DNA from: G963663315 sp963668255
GTDB taxonomy: Bacteria > Pseudomonadota > Gammaproteobacteria > Arenicellales > Poriferihabitantaceae
Assembly: GCA_965116595.1 (NCBI GenBank)
Contig: OZ220708.1
Span: forward strand, 62,001 to 126,000
Direction: 5' to 3'
DNA: 64,000 nucleotides
In this document: piece after piece, positions 62,077 through 64,000 of the stretch
How the letters are laid out: the number at the start of each line of letters is the position of its first letter
How positions within the stretch are numbered: position 1 is the first letter of the stretch
Made by a program: the position numbers and the translations under genes
Notes under the pieces: generated by a model
The model's input: the letters and a program-made list of their open reading frames with translations, nothing else
Told to the model about the DNA's origin: nothing
Database searches by the model: none

Positions 62077-63150
62077 ATGACGAACCATTCAAAACAATCC
62101 TCCCCCCGTGAGTCCACCAGCCGGCTGGAGTCTCGAACCCTTGCGGATATTGCCCCGGATGAAGTAAAAACCGTGGTGGATCAATACACAGAGCTTCACC
62201 ATGATCACCTGAGTGGGTCACCTGAACACAGAAAAGATCAGTATGTGACGCTCGTCAACCACTATTACGATCTGGTAACCGATTTCTACGAGTTCGGCTG
62301 GGGTCAGTCCTTTCATTTCGCTCCCCGGAAACGGGGCGAGAGTTTCAGGGCATCGCTTCTCAGGCACCAGCAGTTTCTCGCCGAACGTTTATCCTTGATG
62401 GCGGGGATGCGGATACTTGACGTGGGGTGCGGAGTCGGAGGACCCATGGGTAATCTGTCCCGTTCTTCCGGCGCCGGATTTGTCGGTATCAACAACAATG
62501 CCTACCAGATCAAGCGCGCGAAATATCATACCCGGGATGTTCGGTCATTATGCAAATTCATTCACGCCGATTACATGCGGATTCCCGAGAATGACAACTG
62601 CTATGACGGCGCCATTGCCATCGAATCCATGCCCCACGCTCCGGACAAGACCGTCGCATTCCGGGAGATATTCCGCGTCCTGCGGCCGGGAGCCTGCTTT
62701 ACGGGCTACGATTGGTGTCTTACGGAAAGTTTCGACCCGCAGAACGCGGAGCATCTGCGGATCAAGAAGGGAATTGAAACCGGGAATGGACTACCGGATA
62801 TTGTCGGTATGGCGGAAATCTGTGACGCGCTTGAAATGGCCGGGTTCGACCTTCTGGAGAGCTACGACCTCGCTCCTGAATCGGACCCGGAAACGCCCTG
62901 GTATCGGGCCTTGCAGGGTCGTGATTTCACGATCAAGAGTATACCGCGCGCACCGATAGGCCGTTCCCTGACGAATTTCACGCTAAGGGTAGCGGAGAAG
63001 GTTCGGCTGGTTCCGCAAGGCACTCCTGCAGTCAGCACGATTCTGAACAACGGAGCAGACTCTCTGGTCGAAGGCGGCGAGTCCGGGATATTCACACCCA
63101 TGTTTTTCTTCCTGGCCCGCAAACCCGGCGCACGGGAGACTGAACCATAA
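62077..63150 (+). CDS. smt: Sterol C-24 methyltransferase (ERG6/SMT family)
   Basis: 357 residues. The sterol-binding region I reads YYDLVTDFYEFGWGQSFHF (residues 63-81), SAM motif I ILDVGCGVGGP (113-123), then GINNNAYQIKRAKYH, region II IESMPHAP (yeast EATCHAP), YDWCLT (yeast YEWVMT) and a C-terminal IFTPMFFFLARKP. These are the defining SMT1/ERG6 features, not those of plain class I methyltransferases. It adds a methyl group at C-24 of a sterol side chain. Substitutions TC to MP in region II and E to D in YEW may alter substrate or product. ATG at 62077 follows GAAGAG. Confidence 0.9.
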   Translation: MTNHSKQSSPRESTSRLESRTLADIAPDEVKTVVDQYTELHHDHLSGSPEHRKDQYVTLVNHYYDLVTDFYEFGWGQSFHFAPRKRGESFRASLLRHQQFLAERLSLMAGMRILDVGCGVGGPMGNLSRSSGAGFVGINNNAYQIKRAKYHTRDVRSLCKFIHADYMRIPENDNCYDGAIAIESMPHAPDKTVAFREIFRVLRPGACFTGYDWCLTESFDPQNAEHLRIKKGIETGNGLPDIVGMAEICDALEMAGFDLLESYDLAPESDPETPWYRALQGRDFTIKSIPRAPIGRSLTNFTLRVAEKVRLVPQGTPAVSTILNNGADSLVEGGESGIFTPMFFFLARKPGARETEP

Positions 63151-63182
63151 GAAAACCGCTCCCGCCGGGGGCGTGGACAGCG

Positions 63183-64000
63183 CTAATTTGAAAGGCGTAC
63201 AGACGCAGTTGGTTCCGCGGGAGTATTCAGGTCCAGCCGGGCCCGGCGACGCTTCTCGTAGAGGCCGAGCGCATGCAGGGGAAAGTAGAGTCGATACAAC
63301 GCATAATCCAGCAGGGCTGTGCGAAAAAAGACTCCGGCCATGTCCTGCCTGGGCCAGGATCCGTCCGGCTTCTGGGTGTCGAGCAGGAACCGGGCGCCCT
63401 TCGAAATTGCGTTCCAGTTGGAATCTCCCGCCTCCAGAAGCGCGATCATCGCCCACGCTGTCGCAATAACCTGACTTTCCTCGTGCGCCACGTATCGACC
63501 GGTCAGACAGCCGCTGTGATGCTCACCCCATCCGCCGTTACTGTGCTGCCGGTCCAACAGCCACCGGCAGGCCAGACGTAACGCCGGGTCTCCCGGACGG
63601 GATCCGGCGCCAAGCAGCCCCCTGATCCCGAAAAGGGTGCCATAAATGAACTGAACGCCCCACACGCCGCGCCAGGATCCATCGACTGCCTGGGACCGCC
63701 GGAGCCAGACATCCGCCCGTGTGATTGCCTTCATAACCGCCTGACCGGCGCTGTTCGGGAAATGCCGTCTGCAGGCGGCGAATGCTGCGAGACAGGAGGC
63801 AGTGCACTCGACATAAGAATTCTCAGTCATCGAGTCGCCAAACATTTCGGTCGGATTCAGCCATTCCAGGCCAAACCGGGAACGTTTCGCCTCATAACTG
63901 CCAAAACCACCATCACGGTTTTGCCCGCGCAACATGAATTGAATCGCATCACTGAACATTGCGGCATCTGCGGCTTTGTGTCGGGCCGCGATCAACCCAA
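63183..64000 (-). CDS. osc: Oxidosqualene cyclase, C-terminal part (runs off the window)
   Basis: About 272 residues visible; the frame is open to base 64000, so the N-terminal 400-450 residues, including the catalytic DCTAE-type aspartate, are outside. QW-type repeats DGGFGSYE, DGSWRGVWG, NGGWGEHH and DGSWPRQD are present. Several stretches are specific to oxidosqualene (lanosterol/cycloartenol) rather than squalene-hopene cyclases: FGLEWLNPTEMFGD, YVECTAS, YGTLFGIRGL, and AGVFFRTALLDYALYRLYFPLHALGLY. It converges on the methyltransferase with a 32-base gap. The product (lanosterol, cycloartenol or arborinol type) cannot be told from this part. Confidence 0.88.
   Translation of the reverse strand, partial: GLIAARHKAADAAMFSDAIQFMLRGQNRDGGFGSYEAKRSRFGLEWLNPTEMFGDSMTENSYVECTASCLAAFAACRRHFPNSAGQAVMKAITRADVWLRRSQAVDGSWRGVWGVQFIYGTLFGIRGLLGAGSRPGDPALRLACRWLLDRQHSNGGWGEHHSGCLTGRYVAHEESQVIATAWAMIALLEAGDSNWNAISKGARFLLDTQKPDGSWPRQDMAGVFFRTALLDYALYRLYFPLHALGLYEKRRRARLDLNTPAEPTASVRLSN

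Noticed and set aside
63183..64000. Squalene-hopene cyclase
   Set aside because: The GVFxR...YxxYRxxFP end, YVECT and NPTEMFGD segments match oxidosqualene cyclases; hopene cyclases have a TGTGFP-type end.

Overview
The window looks like a chromosomal segment of a gammaproteobacterium, probably marine. The evidence is conserved gene neighbourhoods: mtaD-ubiG-mupP, a full ccm cytochrome c maturation locus, rnr-rlmB, pntAB, hflKC-DUF2065-purA, nrdR-ribD-ribE-ribBA-ribH-nusB-pgpA and yajC-secD-secF. Most of it is housekeeping, with two accessory insertions and several intergenic repeat clusters.

Layout. 1-4.5 kb: end of an alpha/beta hydrolase, then mtaD, ubiG, a MupP/Gph phosphatase and panC. 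4.5-5.7 kb: dinB (minus). 5.8-14.7 kb: ccmABCDEFGHI, split between ccmB and ccmC by a cassette of about 1.9 kb that holds a DUF4143 AAA ATPase, a higA-like stub and REP-like hairpins. 14.8-17.4 kb: dapD, gltX (frameshifted as read), tRNA-Ala(GGC) and tRNA-Glu(TTC). 17.4-30.9 kb: hom, an Mth938-like gene, an msrA-msrB fusion, rlmB, rnr, pntAB, hisG, a LysM lipoprotein, gabD and purA. 31-33.4 kb: DUF2065, hflC, hflK. 33.6-44.2 kb: a minus-strand catabolic and uptake unit (acyl-CoA ligase, LivGHMKF-type ABC transporter, PaaK-like ligase, CoA-transferase, enoyl-CoA hydratase). 44.4-47.9 kb: an orphan gene, a DddP-like DMSP lyase (two frameshifts as read) and acuI, together a plausible DMSP-to-propionyl-CoA route. 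48-56.3 kb: pgpA, nusB, riboflavin genes, nrdR, secF, secD, yajC.

56.7-64 kb (right edge): an accessory locus that reads as a bacterial sterol pathway. It has an oxidosqualene cyclase C-terminus (running off the window), an ERG6-like sterol C-24 methyltransferase, an RND/MMPL transporter of the kind linked to bacterial sterol transport, a small membrane protein with EXPERA/EBP-like features, and a striking fusion of a GPP34 (GOLPH3-like) domain to a cytochrome P450 whose I-helix lacks the usual acid-threonine pair. This is the most likely undescribed system here.

Four apparent single-base insertions, each lengthening a two-base run to three, disrupt ccmD, gltX (essential) and dddP (twice). 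They all have the same sign and look like a consensus or assembly problem more than gene decay, but this cannot be settled from the sequence alone.
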